Below the pieces are notes generated by a model. The model saw only the letters and a program-made list of their open reading frames with translations, was not told where the DNA came from and searched no databases. Below are positions 44,655-54,878 of a DNA stretch of 59,999 nt, in pieces (within the stretch, counting starts at the first letter, position 1; every line of letters begins with the position of its first letter). This stretch comes from Oceanibaculum pacificum. Lineage in GTDB: Bacteria > Pseudomonadota > Alphaproteobacteria > Oceanibaculales > Oceanibaculaceae. A program made the translations under genes and the position numbers. The stretch is taken from contig NZ_LPXN01000171.1 of the NCBI RefSeq assembly GCF_001618175.1, positions 1-59,999 on the forward strand. The letters are read 5' to 3'.

Positions 44655-45440
44655 ATGCGCCGTCTCGCTTTCTGCCTGTTCCTGCTGAGCCTGGGCCTGT
44701 CGCCAGCGCTGGCGCCCGCGCTGGCGCAACAGACGCCGCCCGCCGCCACTCCCGCAACCGAGCCCGCCCCGGTTTTCGATCCGGCGCAGAAGCAAGCCAT
44801 TGAGCAGATCATGCGCGACTATCTGCTGGCCAATCCGGAAATCCTGCGCGAGGTCGCCACGGCGCTGAACGCCCGCGAGCAGGCCGCCGCCGAAGATCGC
44901 CGCCAATCCACCATGGAAGCGCTGCGTCCGGCCCTGGAACGCCAGGCCGGCGACCCGGTGATGGGCAATCCCGACGGCGCGCTGACCATCGTGGAGTTCT
45001 TCGATTATCAATGCGGCTACTGCAAGACCGTGAAGCCGACGCTGGCGAAAATCCTGGCGCAAAACCCGGATATCCGGGTGGTGATGAAGGAATTCCCGAT
45101 CCTGGGCGATCCCTCCGTTATCGCCGCCCGCGCAGCGCTCGCATCCCAGGCGCAAGGCAAGTACGGCGTTCTGCACGAGAAGCTGATGGGCCATCGCGGC
45201 CGGCTGAACGAGGAGACGATCTTCAAGATCGCGGGCGATGCCGGCCTGGATATCGAGAAGCTGAAAGCCGACATGCAGGCCCCGGCGGTGGAAGAGGCGA
45301 TCCGCCGCAACTACCAACTGGCCGAGCAGCTTGAGATCAGCGGCACCCCGGCTTTCGTCATCGGCGACAACCTCGCCCCCGGTGCGATCAACGAGGAGCA
45401 ATTCCGCAAGCTGATCGACGAGGCCCGCGCGAAGCTGTAG
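44655..45440 (+). CDS. DsbA-family thiol:disulfide oxidoreductase
   Basis: The ATG at 44655 is seven bases after AAAGGA and gives 261 residues; an upstream TTG frame is disregarded. A signal peptide (RRLAFCLFLLSLGLSPALAP) is followed by a coiled helical segment (about residues 45-100). The thioredoxin fold has the CGYC active site at residues 120-123 and the cis-proline in SGTPAFVIG near residue 234. The group resembles DsbA/ScsC/BdbD-type proteins, acting as oxidases or isomerases in the periplasm. It follows the M48 protease gene by 87 bases. Confidence 0.9.
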   Translation: MRRLAFCLFLLSLGLSPALAPALAQQTPPAATPATEPAPVFDPAQKQAIEQIMRDYLLANPEILREVATALNAREQAAAEDRRQSTMEALRPALERQAGDPVMGNPDGALTIVEFFDYQCGYCKTVKPTLAKILAQNPDIRVVMKEFPILGDPSVIAARAALASQAQGKYGVLHEKLMGHRGRLNEETIFKIAGDAGLDIEKLKADMQAPAVEEAIRRNYQLAEQLEISGTPAFVIGDNLAPGAINEEQFRKLIDEARAKL

Positions 45441-45457
45441 CCCGCACATGCCCGCCG

Positions 45458-45485
45458 TTGCCTCTGGCGGCAGGCATGCTATAAA
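45458..45485 (+). promoter_or_regulatory. Candidate promoter of aroQ-accB-accC(-aat)
   Basis: TTGCCT (45458-45463), a 16-base spacer, then TATAAA (45480-45485). It lies just after the DsbA-like stop. The same stretch can fold as CATGCCCGCC pairing imperfectly with GGCGGCAGGCATG, which may mark the end of the previous transcript. Expected leader is about 33 bases. Confidence 0.45.
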
Positions 45486-45524
45486 CGCCCTGCATTCCGA
45501 AACCAGTCGAGAGCTGCGTCGCGC

Positions 45525-45980
45525 GTGACCGAGAGTCCCGAAATCTTGATCCTGAACGGACCGAACCTCAATATGTTGGGGGTGCGGGAGCCGGCCATCT
45601 ATGGCTCCGAGACGTTGGGCGACATTGAGGATTCGTGCCGGGCGGCCGCGCCGGAATTCGGGCTGGCGGTCGATTTCCGCCAGTCGAACCATGAGGGCGA
45701 GTTGGTTTCCTGGATTCACGAGGCGCGGGACAGCGCCGACGGAATCATCATCAATGCCGGGGCCTACACCCACACCTCGGTGGCGATCCTGGATGCGCTG
45801 ACGCTGGCGGAACTGCCGGTGATCGAGGTGCATCTGTCGAATATCTACAAGCGCGAGAGCTTCCGGCACCATTCCTACATCTCGCCGATCGCGGCAGGGG
45901 TTATCTGCGGCTTCGGCGGTCAGGGCTATGTGCTGGCGCTGGAGGCGATGGCGCGTCTCATCGGCCAAACGGACGAGTAA
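45525..45980 (+). CDS. aroQ: 3-dehydroquinate dehydratase, type II
   Basis: The GTG start gives 151 residues. Type II dehydroquinase motifs are clear: [20 protein letters not shown] with the catalytic Tyr near residue 26, [28 protein letters not shown], and the catalytic His in [20 protein letters not shown]. It converts 3-dehydroquinate to 3-dehydroshikimate in aromatic amino acid biosynthesis. The stop (TAA) is directly followed by the accB ATG with no gap, so the genes are translationally coupled, a common alphaproteobacterial arrangement. Confidence 0.95.
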   Translation: MTESPEILILNGPNLNMLGVREPAIYGSETLGDIEDSCRAAAPEFGLAVDFRQSNHEGELVSWIHEARDSADGIIINAGAYTHTSVAILDALTLAELPVIEVHLSNIYKRESFRHHSYISPIAAGVICGFGGQGYVLALEAMARLIGQTDE

Positions 45981-46436
45981 ATGTCGAACGAGCAACACAA
46001 GATCGATGCAGCGATGATCCGCGAGATGGCGGCGCTGCTGAACGAAACCGGCCTCGGCGAGATCGAGTACGAGACCGACGATATGCGCATCCGCGTGGCG
46101 AAACCCGCCCCGGCCGCCGTGCACAGCATCGCCGCCCCCGCGGCCGCGCCTGCACCGGCCGCCGCGCCAGGCGCCCCCGCGGCGGCCCCGGCGGTGGACC
46201 ATCCGGGCGCCGTGCCCTCGCCGATGGTCGGCACCGCCTATCTGACGCCGGAGCCGGGGGCCGAGCCTTTCGTGACCAATGGCGCCAGCGTCCGCAAGGG
46301 CCAGACCATCGCCATCGTGGAAGCGATGAAGGTCATGAACCCGATTCCCGCCCCGCGCGACGGCACCGTCACCCGCATCCTCATCGAAAACGGCCAGCCG
46401 GTCGAATTCGGCGAGCCGATGATGGTGATCGAGTAG
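45981..46436 (+). CDS. accB: Acetyl-CoA carboxylase biotin carboxyl carrier protein
   Basis: The protein has 151 residues. An N-terminal helix (HKIDAAMIREMAALLNETG) precedes an Ala/Pro linker (about residues 45-75). The biotinyl domain has the target lysine Lys117 in VEAMKVMNPI and a thumb-like region before it. Biotinylated BCCP carries carboxylate between AccC and AccAD for malonyl-CoA synthesis. It is followed 22 bases later by accC. Confidence 0.95.
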   Translation: MSNEQHKIDAAMIREMAALLNETGLGEIEYETDDMRIRVAKPAPAAVHSIAAPAAAPAPAAAPGAPAAAPAVDHPGAVPSPMVGTAYLTPEPGAEPFVTNGASVRKGQTIAIVEAMKVMNPIPAPRDGTVTRILIENGQPVEFGEPMMVIE

Positions 46437-46458
46437 CCGGCGGGACCAGCGGATCGCA

Positions 46459-47808
<1,350 letters not shown>

Positions 47809-47829
47809 GCGACAGGCGATGACCGCCGC

Positions 47830-48480
47830 ATGATCCACCTGACTCCGGAGCTGATCCTGCAGGCCTACGCCATCGGCGTGTTTCCGATGGCCGAATCCCG
47901 GGACGATCCGGAGCTGTTCTTCATCGACCCGAAGAATCGCGGCGTGCTGCCGCTGGACCGCTTCCATGTGCCGCGCAGCCTGCTGAAGACGATCCGCAAG
48001 GGCCAGTTCGAGCTGCGCTGCAACACCGATTTTCGCGGCGTGCTGGCGGGTTGCGCGGAATCGACCGATGGCCGGCGCGATACCTGGATCAATGACGAGA
48101 TCATCCGGCTGTTCCTGGAATTCCACCGCATGGGCCTGGCCCATTCGGTGGAAACCTGGCAGGAGGACCGGCTGGTCGGCGGGCTGTACGGCCTCGCCCT
48201 GGGCAGCGCGTTCTTCGGGGAGAGCATGTTCAGCCGCGCGACCGACGCCTCGAAGCTGGCGCTGGTCGATCTGGTGGTGCGGTTAAGGATGGGCGGCTTC
48301 ACCTTGCTGGACACGCAATTCGTCACCAGCCACCTGACCCGCTTCGGGACCATCGAGATTCCGCGCGACCTCTACAAGCAGCAGCTGGCCGAGGCGATCA
48401 TCCGGCCGGCGGATTTCCCCACCGGCTCGATGCGCGCGCACTACCCCGCCTTCTTGCAGTCGATCACCCAGACATCATAG
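47830..48480 (+). CDS. aat: Leucyl/phenylalanyl-tRNA-protein transferase
   Basis: The protein has 216 residues. Diagnostic motifs are [11 protein letters not shown], the [20 protein letters not shown] segment, [20 protein letters not shown] and [11 protein letters not shown]. It attaches Leu or Phe to proteins with N-terminal Lys or Arg, feeding them to ClpS/ClpAP (N-degron pathway). Its 3' end overlaps the convergent DUF2155 gene by 40 bases, so the two mRNAs are complementary there. Confidence 0.95.
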   Translation: MIHLTPELILQAYAIGVFPMAESRDDPELFFIDPKNRGVLPLDRFHVPRSLLKTIRKGQFELRCNTDFRGVLAGCAESTDGRRDTWINDEIIRLFLEFHRMGLAHSVETWQEDRLVGGLYGLALGSAFFGESMFSRATDASKLALVDLVVRLRMGGFTLLDTQFVTSHLTRFGTIEIPRDLYKQQLAEAIIRPADFPTGSMRAHYPAFLQSITQTS

Positions 48481-48821
48481 ACCGCGTGATGCAGCGGGTT
48501 CAGCGCCGGGCTGGACGCGAACATCCAGCCGCTGAACAGCGTCTGCGCCTGTTCGCCCGGTTTCTGGTCGTAGATTTCCAGGAAGGCGGCGCTCTCCGGC
48601 GTTTCCTCCGGCGGCCGCTTCTTGCAGGTTCGGGTGACGATGTGCAGCGAACCGAAGCTGACATCCTCCCCCACCGGAGCCTCGAAGGTCGACACCCGCG
48701 CCGTCACCTTGTCCAGCCCCTGCAGCACCGCGACGGGGAAGTCGTTATAGCGCGGCTGCGTCTGCGCCGAGGCGGCGGAGACAAGGCAGAGGAACAGGGG
48801 GGCGAAAGCCAGCCGCTTCAT
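48441..48821 (-). CDS. DUF2155 exported protein
   Basis: The protein has 126 residues with a signal peptide ([20 protein letters not shown]). The DUF2155 pattern is visible as [47 protein letters not shown] and [20 protein letters not shown] ending DVWVIDCK. Two cysteines probably pair. The family is alphaproteobacterial and of unknown function, often beside aat, accBC and mlaD. Here a HigBA pair separates it from mlaD. Confidence 0.85.
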   Translation of the reverse strand: MKRLAFAPLFLCLVSAASAQTQPRYNDFPVAVLQGLDKVTARVSTFEAPVGEDVSFGSLHIVTRTCKKRPPEETPESAAFLEIYDQKPGEQAQTLFSGWMFASSPALNPLHHAVYDVWVIDCKKAG

Positions 48822-48851
48822 GGGGGAACATCCGAACGGTGATAGGAAAAA

Positions 48852-49229
48852 TCAGGCTGCCTTGGAAGGGGCGATGGGCTTGACGAGAATTTCCAGCGGA
48901 ATTGCCAGTTCCTCATGCAAGCGCCGGATCATGGCGAGAGAAAGGCCCCGACGCCCCGCCATCAGATCGGAGACCCGCTGCCGAGACCCTAGAATAGGCT
49001 CCAGCGCCTTACGGCCGAGCCCCTGCTGTTCCAACCGGAACAGGATCGCGGAAACCGGGTCCGGCAGATCGATCGGAAAATGCGCCTGCTCATAGGCCTC
49101 GACTAGCGTCGCTAGCACATCAAGCCGGTCGCCCTCCGCGCTGCCGGCCGGCGCGCCCCAGAGAGTCTCAATCTCGGCCAGGAATGCGGCATGATCCGCC
49201 GATGTCCTGATCGGCCTAATCCGATCCAT
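48852..49229 (-). CDS. higA: HigA-type antitoxin (HTH)
   Basis: The protein has 125 residues. The central and C-terminal part is a helix-turn-helix of the XRE type: ILFRLEQQGLGRKALEPILG, SRQRVSDLMAGRRGLSLAMI, RRLHEELAIPLEILV. This is the longer COG5499 HigA form with an N-terminal toxin-binding part. It overlaps the toxin gene by 14 bases, toxin first, as is usual for higBA. It likely binds the palindrome at 49557-49575 and represses the pair. Confidence 0.9.
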   Translation of the reverse strand: MDRIRPIRTSADHAAFLAEIETLWGAPAGSAEGDRLDVLATLVEAYEQAHFPIDLPDPVSAILFRLEQQGLGRKALEPILGSRQRVSDLMAGRRGLSLAMIRRLHEELAIPLEILVKPIAPSKAA

Positions 49230-49542
49230 GCTCCACCTTTTTCACATCGAGCCGGTCATAATCGCCATGGCTGCCGATCCATTTAATCCAGACGATGGAT
49301 CGTTCGTAATCGATGGCCGCCACCAGCCGATAATCATTGCCCTTGATGTTGAAGACCACACGGTCCGCCGACACGATGCTGGCATGGGCGTAAACGCGCT
49401 TTATGTCCGCGCTGTTCCGCCATGTGGCCTGCTTCGCCTCGGCGAACCAAGCCTCCAGCGCCGCCTTCACGGCCGCATGATCGCGCTGCCCGAGGCGCGA
49501 ATCGCTGAAAGCGCGAAGCGTGCTACGAGCAATGATTCGCAT
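49216..49542 (-). CDS. higB: HigB-type toxin (RelE-like mRNA interferase)
   Basis: The protein has 108 residues, beginning MRIIARSTLRAFSDSRLGQR. HigB_toxin family traits are VKAALEAWFAEAKQATWRNS, VYAHASIVSADRVVFNIKGN, DYRLVAAIDYERSIVWIKWI, GSHGDYDRLDV. Such toxins cut mRNA on the ribosome. The reading frame is intact. The -10 box ends about six bases before the ATG, which suggests a leaderless transcript. Confidence 0.9.
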   Translation of the reverse strand: MRIIARSTLRAFSDSRLGQRDHAAVKAALEAWFAEAKQATWRNSADIKRVYAHASIVSADRVVFNIKGNDYRLVAAIDYERSIVWIKWIGSHGDYDRLDVKKVEHGSD

Positions 49543-49547
49543 GGCTT

Positions 49548-49576
49548 AAAATATCATGTACCCAAAACGGGTACAA
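49548..49576 (-). promoter_or_regulatory. higBA promoter with embedded palindromic operator
   Basis: Read leftward: -35 TTGTAC (49576-49571), 17-base spacer, -10 TATTTT (49553-49548). Inside lies the perfect inverted repeat TGTACCC-AAAAC-GGGTACA (49557-49575). The transcript would start at or next to the higB ATG (49542). The operator covering -35 and the spacer is well placed for HigA repression. Confidence 0.6.
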
Positions 49577-49584
49577 GCCGCCGC

Positions 49585-50175
49585 TTACTGCGACAGCGGA
49601 CCCTTGGGCGCATCGCCGCCCGAGGAAGGTGCGGGGGAAGGCGCCGGGGCCAGCGGCGCTGCGGGTGCCGCGCCACCTTGCGGCGACGGGCTGCTCTCGC
49701 CGCCCTGGCCGCCACCCTGGCCCCCACCTTGGCCCGTGCTGGCGCTGAACACGAAGCGGCCGAGCAGATCGAGCACATCGACGGAGGATTGGGTGTAGAT
49801 GATGCGGCCGCCGGCCTCGATCATCTCCTCCTCGCCGCCCGGCAGGAGCTGCAGATAGCTGCCGCCCAGCAGGCTTTCGCTGGCGATCTTGGCGATGGTG
49901 TCGCGCGGCAGCTTCACGGAGGGGTCGATGCTCAGCGTCATCTCGGCCAGATAGGTTTCCGGATTCAGCCGCTGGCCGACGATGGTGCCGACCTTGATGC
50001 CGCTGATGCGCACATCGCCGCCGGTATTGATGCCGCCCGCCTGGTCAAAATTGGCGGTGACGGTATAGCCGCTGACCGCGCGCAGATCGGCGGCCGAGAA
50101 GGCGAACAGCAGGAACATGCCGGCCACCAGCAGCACGACGCCGCCCATGACGGTTTCGATCAGGCTGCGATTCAT
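49585..50175 (-). CDS. mlaD: Outer-membrane lipid asymmetry protein MlaD (MCE domain)
   Basis: The protein has 196 residues. One N-terminal membrane span (about residues 8-28) anchors an MCE domain (ANFDQAGGINTGGDVRISGI, then KVGTIVGQRLNPETY, LPRDTIAKIASESLLGGSYL). The C terminus is a Gly/Ser/Pro/Ala-rich tail (GQGGGQGGGQGGESS). MlaD forms the hexameric lipid shuttle of the MlaFEDB phospholipid importer; the other Mla genes are not in this window. It lies downstream of the NDUFA12 gene and upstream of higB. Confidence 0.92.
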   Translation of the reverse strand: MNRSLIETVMGGVVLLVAGMFLLFAFSAADLRAVSGYTVTANFDQAGGINTGGDVRISGIKVGTIVGQRLNPETYLAEMTLSIDPSVKLPRDTIAKIASESLLGGSYLQLLPGGEEEMIEAGGRIIYTQSSVDVLDLLGRFVFSASTGQGGGQGGGQGGESSPSPQGGAAPAAPLAPAPSPAPSSGGDAPKGPLSQ

Positions 50176-50206
50176 CGAAACTCTCCCGCTGCGTCCGCGA
50201 TCCGGC

Positions 50207-50578
50207 TCACTCCGGACGCCAGGCCTGGTAGTCGCCGGTCGCCCGGTCGCGCTTGCCGCCCTTCAGCACATGGCCGGGCGGGCGGTAGGCCAGTTCGGTC
50301 CCGGTCAGGTTTGGCTGGTGCTCCTTCTGCCAGGGCTGGGCCCGCAGGTCGGCTTCGCCCGGCAGATCCTTAATGGTGTGATGCAGCCAGGCATGCCAGG
50401 CCGGCGGCACCTTCGAGGCCTCCGGCTCGCCCTTATAGACCACCCAGCGCTTCTCGCGCTGCCCGGCGGCCTTATCCGAGGCGCGCTTCTTCGCCACGTA
50501 ATAGAGATTACCGAACTGGTCTTCGCCGACCTTCTCGCCATTCAGCCAGGTAAAAAAGCGCGTGCCGATATCGGCCAT
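50207..50578 (-). CDS. NADH:ubiquinone oxidoreductase NDUFA12-type subunit
   Basis: The ATG at 50578 gives 123 residues beginning MADIGTRFFTWLNGEKVGED. The conserved core is GNLYYVAKKR, EKRWVVYKGEPEASKVPPAW, HAWLHHTIKD and the C-terminal DYQAWRPE. This supernumerary complex I subunit (NDUFA12/B17.2, also called 17.2-kDa subunit) is found in alphaproteobacteria and mitochondria. It stabilises the hydrophilic arm of complex I. It is 31 bases upstream of mlaD. Confidence 0.92.
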   Translation of the reverse strand: MADIGTRFFTWLNGEKVGEDQFGNLYYVAKKRASDKAAGQREKRWVVYKGEPEASKVPPAWHAWLHHTIKDLPGEADLRAQPWQKEHQPNLTGTELAYRPPGHVLKGGKRDRATGDYQAWRPE

Positions 50579-50915
50579 GATGCTGGGTCCGTCGCTAAGC
50601 CAAAAACGAAGCCGGGAATATTGCACCCTGAGGCGCATCCGTCCAGTGCGGCGCGGCAGGGCGGCCGGGTTTCCGCAGATGACAAACCAGTCAATGTGTT
50701 AAAAAACTGTCAACCCACAAAATGATGTTGAATGCGCCACGGCTTGTGGCACACTTGCTTTCCGCCGCTAGATATAGGGTCACGAACCCCACCGGCGACG
50801 ACTTCTCACACCAGGGGCGGGCTGACGGCCCCCTCAAACCGACATAGCGCCACGGGCGCGCACTTCCAACGGCACGGATGGAAGCGATGGCGCCCAAGGC
50901 ACCCGAGGGGGATTT
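50579..50915. other. 337-base divergent region: NDUFA12 upstream region and nrdJ promoter/leader
   Basis: No gene, tRNA or cobalamin riboswitch consensus was found here, although the downstream enzyme uses B12. A degenerate NrdR-like core, CTAGATATAGG, lies near 50768-50778. TTAA-N7-TCAAC at 50699-50714 is a one-mismatch CtrA-like site. A short hairpin CTTCCA/TGGAAG is near 50866-50887. GAGGGGGATTT precedes the nrdJ ATG. All regulatory readings are weak. Confidence 0.4.
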
Positions 50916-53900
50916 ATGAAGATCGAACGCCGTTTCACGAAAGCCGGTCAGGACGCCTATGCGGCGCTGAGCTTCCGCACCACCACCAGCGAGATTCGCA
51001 ATCCGGACGGCTCGGTGGTGTTCCAGTTGAAGGATATCGAGGTGCCGGCTGGCTGGTCCCAGGTGGCCTGCGATATCCTGGCGCAGAAATATTTCCGCAA
51101 GGCCGGCATCCCCACCATCCTGACGGCGGTGGAGGAGAATTCCGTTCCCTCCTGGCTGTGGCGCAAGAAAGCCGACGACAAGAAGCTGGCGAAGCTGGAG
51201 GCGGAGGCCCGCACCACGCACGAGGCCAGCGCCAAGCAGGTGTTCGACCGGCTGGCCGGCACCTGGACCTATTGGGGCTGGAAGGGCGGCTATTTCGACG
51301 CCGAAGAGGATGCCCGCGCCTATTTCGACGAGATGCGCTTCATGCTGGCCGCCCAGATGGCGGCGCCCAACTCGCCGCAATGGTTCAATACCGGCCTGCA
51401 CTGGGCCTATGGCATCGACGGCCCGGCGCAGGGCCATCACTATGTCGACTTCAAGACCGGCAAGCTGGTGAAGTCGAACTCCGCCTATGAGCATCCGCAG
51501 CCGCATGCCTGTTTCATCCAGTCCGTCGCCGACGATCTGGTGAATGAGGGCGGCATCATGGACCTGTGGGTGCGCGAGGCGCGGCTGTTCAAATATGGCA
51601 GCGGCACCGGCACCAACTTCTCCAAGCTGCGCGGCGAGGGCGAGAAGCTGTCGGGCGGCGGCAAATCCTCCGGCCTGATGAGCTTTCTTAAGATCGGCGA
51701 CCGCGCGGCGGGCGCCATCAAGTCGGGCGGCACGACCCGCCGCGCCGCCAAGATGGTGACCGTCGATATCGATCATCCCGACATCGAGAAATATATCGAC
51801 TGGAAGGTGATCGAGGAGCAGAAGGTGGCCGCCCTGGTCACCGGCTCCAAGGTGAACCAGAAGCATCTGACGGCGGTCATGAAGGCCTGCCATGAGGGCG
51901 ATACCGACGCCCGGTTCGACCCGAAGCAGAACCGCGCCCTGAAGCGCGCCATCTTCGAGGCGCGCAGCGCCCTGGTGCCGGAAAACTACATCCAGCGCAC
52001 CATCCAGTTCGCGCAGCAGGGCTTCACCGAGATGGAGTTCCGCACCTACGACACCGATTGGGATTCGGACGCCTACCTGACCGTCTCCGGCCAGAATTCG
52101 AACAATTCCGTGCGCCTGACCAACGACTTCCTGAAGGCGGTCGAGCAGAATGGCGACTGGAACCTGATCCGCCGGATCGACGGCAAGGTGCACAAGACCG
52201 TGCGCGCCAAGGAGCTGATGGAGCGCGTCTCCTACGCCGCCTGGGCCTGCGCCGATCCCGGGGTGCAGTACGACACCACCATCAACGAATGGCACACCTG
52301 CCCGGCCAGCGGCCGCATCAACGCCTCGAACCCGTGCTCGGAATACATGTTCCTGGACGACACGGCCTGTAATCTGGCGTCGATGAACCTGATGACCTTC
52401 CGCAAGGAAGACGGCAGCTTCGACATCGCCGGCTACGAGCATGCGGTGCGGCTGTGGACGGTGACGCTGGAAATCTCCGTGCTGATGGCGCAATTCCCGT
52501 CGAAGGAGATCGCGCAGCTTTCCTACGAATTCCGCACGCTGGGCCTGGGCTACGCCAATATCGGCGGCCTGCTGATGGCCATGGGCATCGGCTATGACAG
52601 CGACGAGGGCCGCGCGCTGTGCGGGGCGCTGACCGCGATCATGACCGGCCGGTCCTACGCCACCTCGGCCGAGATGGCGCAGGAGCTGGGGGCCTTCCCG
52701 AGCTACGCGCCGAACCGCGAGCACATGCTGCGCGTCATCCGCAACCATCGCCGGGCGGCCCATAGCGAGGCCGCCGGCTATGAGGGGCTGGAAGTCACGC
52801 CGGTGCCGCTGGACGCCGCCAATTGCCCGGAACAGGCGCTGATCCGCGCCGCCCGCCGCGCCTGGGACGACGCCCTGGCGCTGGGCGAGGCGCATGGCTT
52901 CCGCAACGCCCAGGCCACGGTGATCGCGCCGACCGGCACGATCGGCCTGGTGATGGATTGCGACACCACCGGCATCGAGCCCGACTTCGCGCTGGTAAAG
53001 TTCAAGAAGCTGGCCGGCGGCGGCTATTTCAAGATCATCAACCGCATGGTGCCGGAAGCCCTGAAGACGCTGGGCTATGGCGAAAAAGCCATCGAGGCGA
53101 TCATCAATTACGCCGTCGGGCACGGCACGCTGAACAGCGCGCCGGGCATCGACCACGCCAAGCTGAAGGCCAAGGGTTTCACCGACGCAGCGCTGGAGAA
53201 GCTGGAAGCGGCGCTGACCAGCGCCTTTGACATCAAGTTCGCCTTCAACAAATGGACCTTCGGCGAGGAATTCTGCCAGCAGGCGCTGGGCTTCAACGCC
53301 GCGCAGCTGAACGATGTCGGCTTCGACATGCTGGCCTCGCTGGGCTTTTCCAAGGTCGATATCGAGGCGGCGAACACCTATTGCTGCGGGGCCATGACGC
53401 TGGAAGGCGCGCCGGGCCTGAAGCCGGAGCATCTGTCGGTGTTCGACTGCGCCAACCCGTGCGGGCGCATCGGCAAGCGATTCCTGTCGGTCGACAGCCA
53501 TATCCGCATGATGGCGGCCGCCCAGCCCTTCATCTCCGGCGCCATCTCCAAGACCGTGAACATGCCGAACAACGCTACGGTCGAGGAGTGCGCGGCCGCC
53601 TACTTCCTGTCCTGGAAGCTGGGCATCAAGGCGAACGCGCTGTATCGCGACGGCTCCAAGCTGTCCCAGCCGCTCTCGGCCGCCCTGCTGGACGCCGAGG
53701 ATCTGGAGGAGATGGAGGAGCTGCTGGAGCAGCCCGCCGCCGCCCGCGCGCCGCTCATCGCCGAGAAGATCGTCGAGAAGGTGGTGGAGCGCGTCATTTA
53801 CGAGAAGGCAAAGCGCGACCGCCTGCCCGGCCGCCGCAAGGGCTATACCCAGAAGGCGATGGTCGGCGGCCACAAGGTCTATCTGCGCACCGGCGAGTAT

Positions 53901-54635
53901 GAGGATGGCAAGCTGGGCGAGGTGTTCATCGACATGCACAAGGAAGGCGCTGCCTTCCGCTCGCTGATGAATAATTTCGCCATTGCCATCTCCATCGGCC
54001 TGCAATACGGCGTGCCGCTGGACGAGTATGTCGACGCCTTCACCTTCACCCGCTTCGAGCCGTCGGGCATGGTCGAGGGCAACGACACGATCAAGATGGC
54101 GACCTCCATCCTGGATTATATCTTCCGGGAGCTGGCGATCAGCTATCTCGGCCGCAACGATTTGGCGCACGCCACCCCGGCCGACCTGATGCCGGACACG
54201 GTGGGCCGCGGCACCGGCGACGGCGCGCGCACCGAAGCCGCCAACGAGGCACTGGCCGCCGTGGAGCGGGTCACCAGCCGGGGCTTCGTGCGCAATAATC
54301 TGGTGGTGCTGGCCGGCGGCATTCAGGGCCAAAGCCAGGCCAAGGCGAACGGCACCAACGGCTATCACGCCCCGGAAAGTCACGCCCATGACCATCATGC
54401 CCACGGGCATGGGCACGATCATGGCGGCCTCGCCACCACCACCACCCGCACCACGGCGGTCGCAGTGACCGAGGAAGTGATGGAAGCGGTGGACGCCAAG
54501 TTCGAACGCATCCGCGAGGCGCGGATGAAGGGCTACGAGGGCGATAGCTGCCCGGAATGCGGCAATTTCACCCTGGTGCGCAACGGCACCTGTCTGAAAT
54601 GCGACACCTGCGGCGGCACCACCGGTTGTTCCTGA
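50916..54635 (+). CDS. nrdJ: Class II (B12-dependent) ribonucleoside-diphosphate reductase
   Basis: The protein has 1239 residues, the long NrdJ form. Features include [20 protein letters not shown] at the N terminus, [10 protein letters not shown] and [20 protein letters not shown] near residue 470, the [20 protein letters not shown] substrate loop near residue 230, and [20 protein letters not shown]. Near residue 1155 is a histidine-rich insert [14 protein letters not shown], and a C-terminal zinc ribbon and redox pair CPECGNFT and [11 protein letters not shown]. It makes deoxyribonucleotides using adenosylcobalamin, without oxygen dependence. It is monocistronic with its own terminator. 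Confidence 0.96.
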   Translation: MKIERRFTKAGQDAYAALSFRTTTSEIRNPDGSVVFQLKDIEVPAGWSQVACDILAQKYFRKAGIPTILTAVEENSVPSWLWRKKADDKKLAKLEAEARTTHEASAKQVFDRLAGTWTYWGWKGGYFDAEEDARAYFDEMRFMLAAQMAAPNSPQWFNTGLHWAYGIDGPAQGHHYVDFKTGKLVKSNSAYEHPQPHACFIQSVADDLVNEGGIMDLWVREARLFKYGSGTGTNFSKLRGEGEKLSGGGKSSGLMSFLKIGDRAAGAIKSGGTTRRAAKMVTVDIDHPDIEKYIDWKVIEEQKVAALVTGSKVNQKHLTAVMKACHEGDTDARFDPKQNRALKRAIFEARSALVPENYIQRTIQFAQQGFTEMEFRTYDTDWDSDAYLTVSGQNSNNSVRLTNDFLKAVEQNGDWNLIRRIDGKVHKTVRAKELMERVSYAAWACADPGVQYDTTINEWHTCPASGRINASNPCSEYMFLDDTACNLASMNLMTFRKEDGSFDIAGYEHAVRLWTVTLEISVLMAQFPSKEIAQLSYEFRTLGLGYANIGGLLMAMGIGYDSDEGRALCGALTAIMTGRSYATSAEMAQELGAFPSYAPNREHMLRVIRNHRRAAHSEAAGYEGLEVTPVPLDAANCPEQALIRAARRAWDDALALGEAHGFRNAQATVIAPTGTIGLVMDCDTTGIEPDFALVKFKKLAGGGYFKIINRMVPEALKTLGYGEKAIEAIINYAVGHGTLNSAPGIDHAKLKAKGFTDAALEKLEAALTSAFDIKFAFNKWTFGEEFCQQALGFNAAQLNDVGFDMLASLGFSKVDIEAANTYCCGAMTLEGAPGLKPEHLSVFDCANPCGRIGKRFLSVDSHIRMMAAAQPFISGAISKTVNMPNNATVEECAAAYFLSWKLGIKANALYRDGSKLSQPLSAALLDAEDLEEMEELLEQPAAARAPLIAEKIVEKVVERVIYEKAKRDRLPGRRKGYTQKAMVGGHKVYLRTGEYEDGKLGEVFIDMHKEGAAFRSLMNNFAIAISIGLQYGVPLDEYVDAFTFTRFEPSGMVEGNDTIKMATSILDYIFRELAISYLGRNDLAHATPADLMPDTVGRGTGDGARTEAANEALAAVERVTSRGFVRNNLVVLAGGIQGQSQAKANGTNGYHAPESHAHDHHAHGHGHDHGGLATTTTRTTAVAVTEEVMEAVDAKFERIREARMKGYEGDSCPECGNFTLVRNGTCLKCDTCGGTTGCS

Positions 54636-54700
54636 CCGGCGGCTGACCGCCGCGCCCGACAGAGCCCCTGCAAAGGAAAGCCTCCTCTGTCGTCACTGAC

Positions 54701-54733
54701 GGGGATCGCCAAAACGGCGATCCCCTCTTTTTT
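54701..54733 (+). terminator. Strong intrinsic terminator of nrdJ
   Basis: GGGGATCGCC (54701-54710) pairs perfectly over ten bases with GGCGATCCCC (54716-54725) around an AAAAC loop, followed by TCTTTTTT. It lies 66 bases after the nrdJ stop. Confidence 0.93.
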
Positions 54734-54796
54734 GCCTACCGCCCGATAATTCCGCTCGTTTATAAGAAAATTATAAAAATCAATACAAAAGGGTAA

Positions 54797-54824
54797 TTGC
54801 ACCCGTAGCGTCATCCCCTATCTT
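54797..54824 (+). promoter_or_regulatory. Candidate promoter of the DUF2062 gene
   Basis: TTGCAC (54797-54802), a 16-base spacer, then TATCTT (54819-54824), within an AT-rich segment after the nrdJ terminator. It would give a leader of about 45 bases before the inferred start. Confidence 0.45.
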
Positions 54825-54878
54825 GATGAGTAAGGAACGCTGAACGCGTCGCGCACTCGATATTAGGGGAGACGGAAC

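Noticed and set aside
50579..50915. Cobalamin riboswitch or NrdR boxes before nrdJ
   Set aside because: No B12-box consensus was seen. One degenerate NrdR-like core (CTAGATATAGG) was found but no properly spaced partner, so it is only noted.
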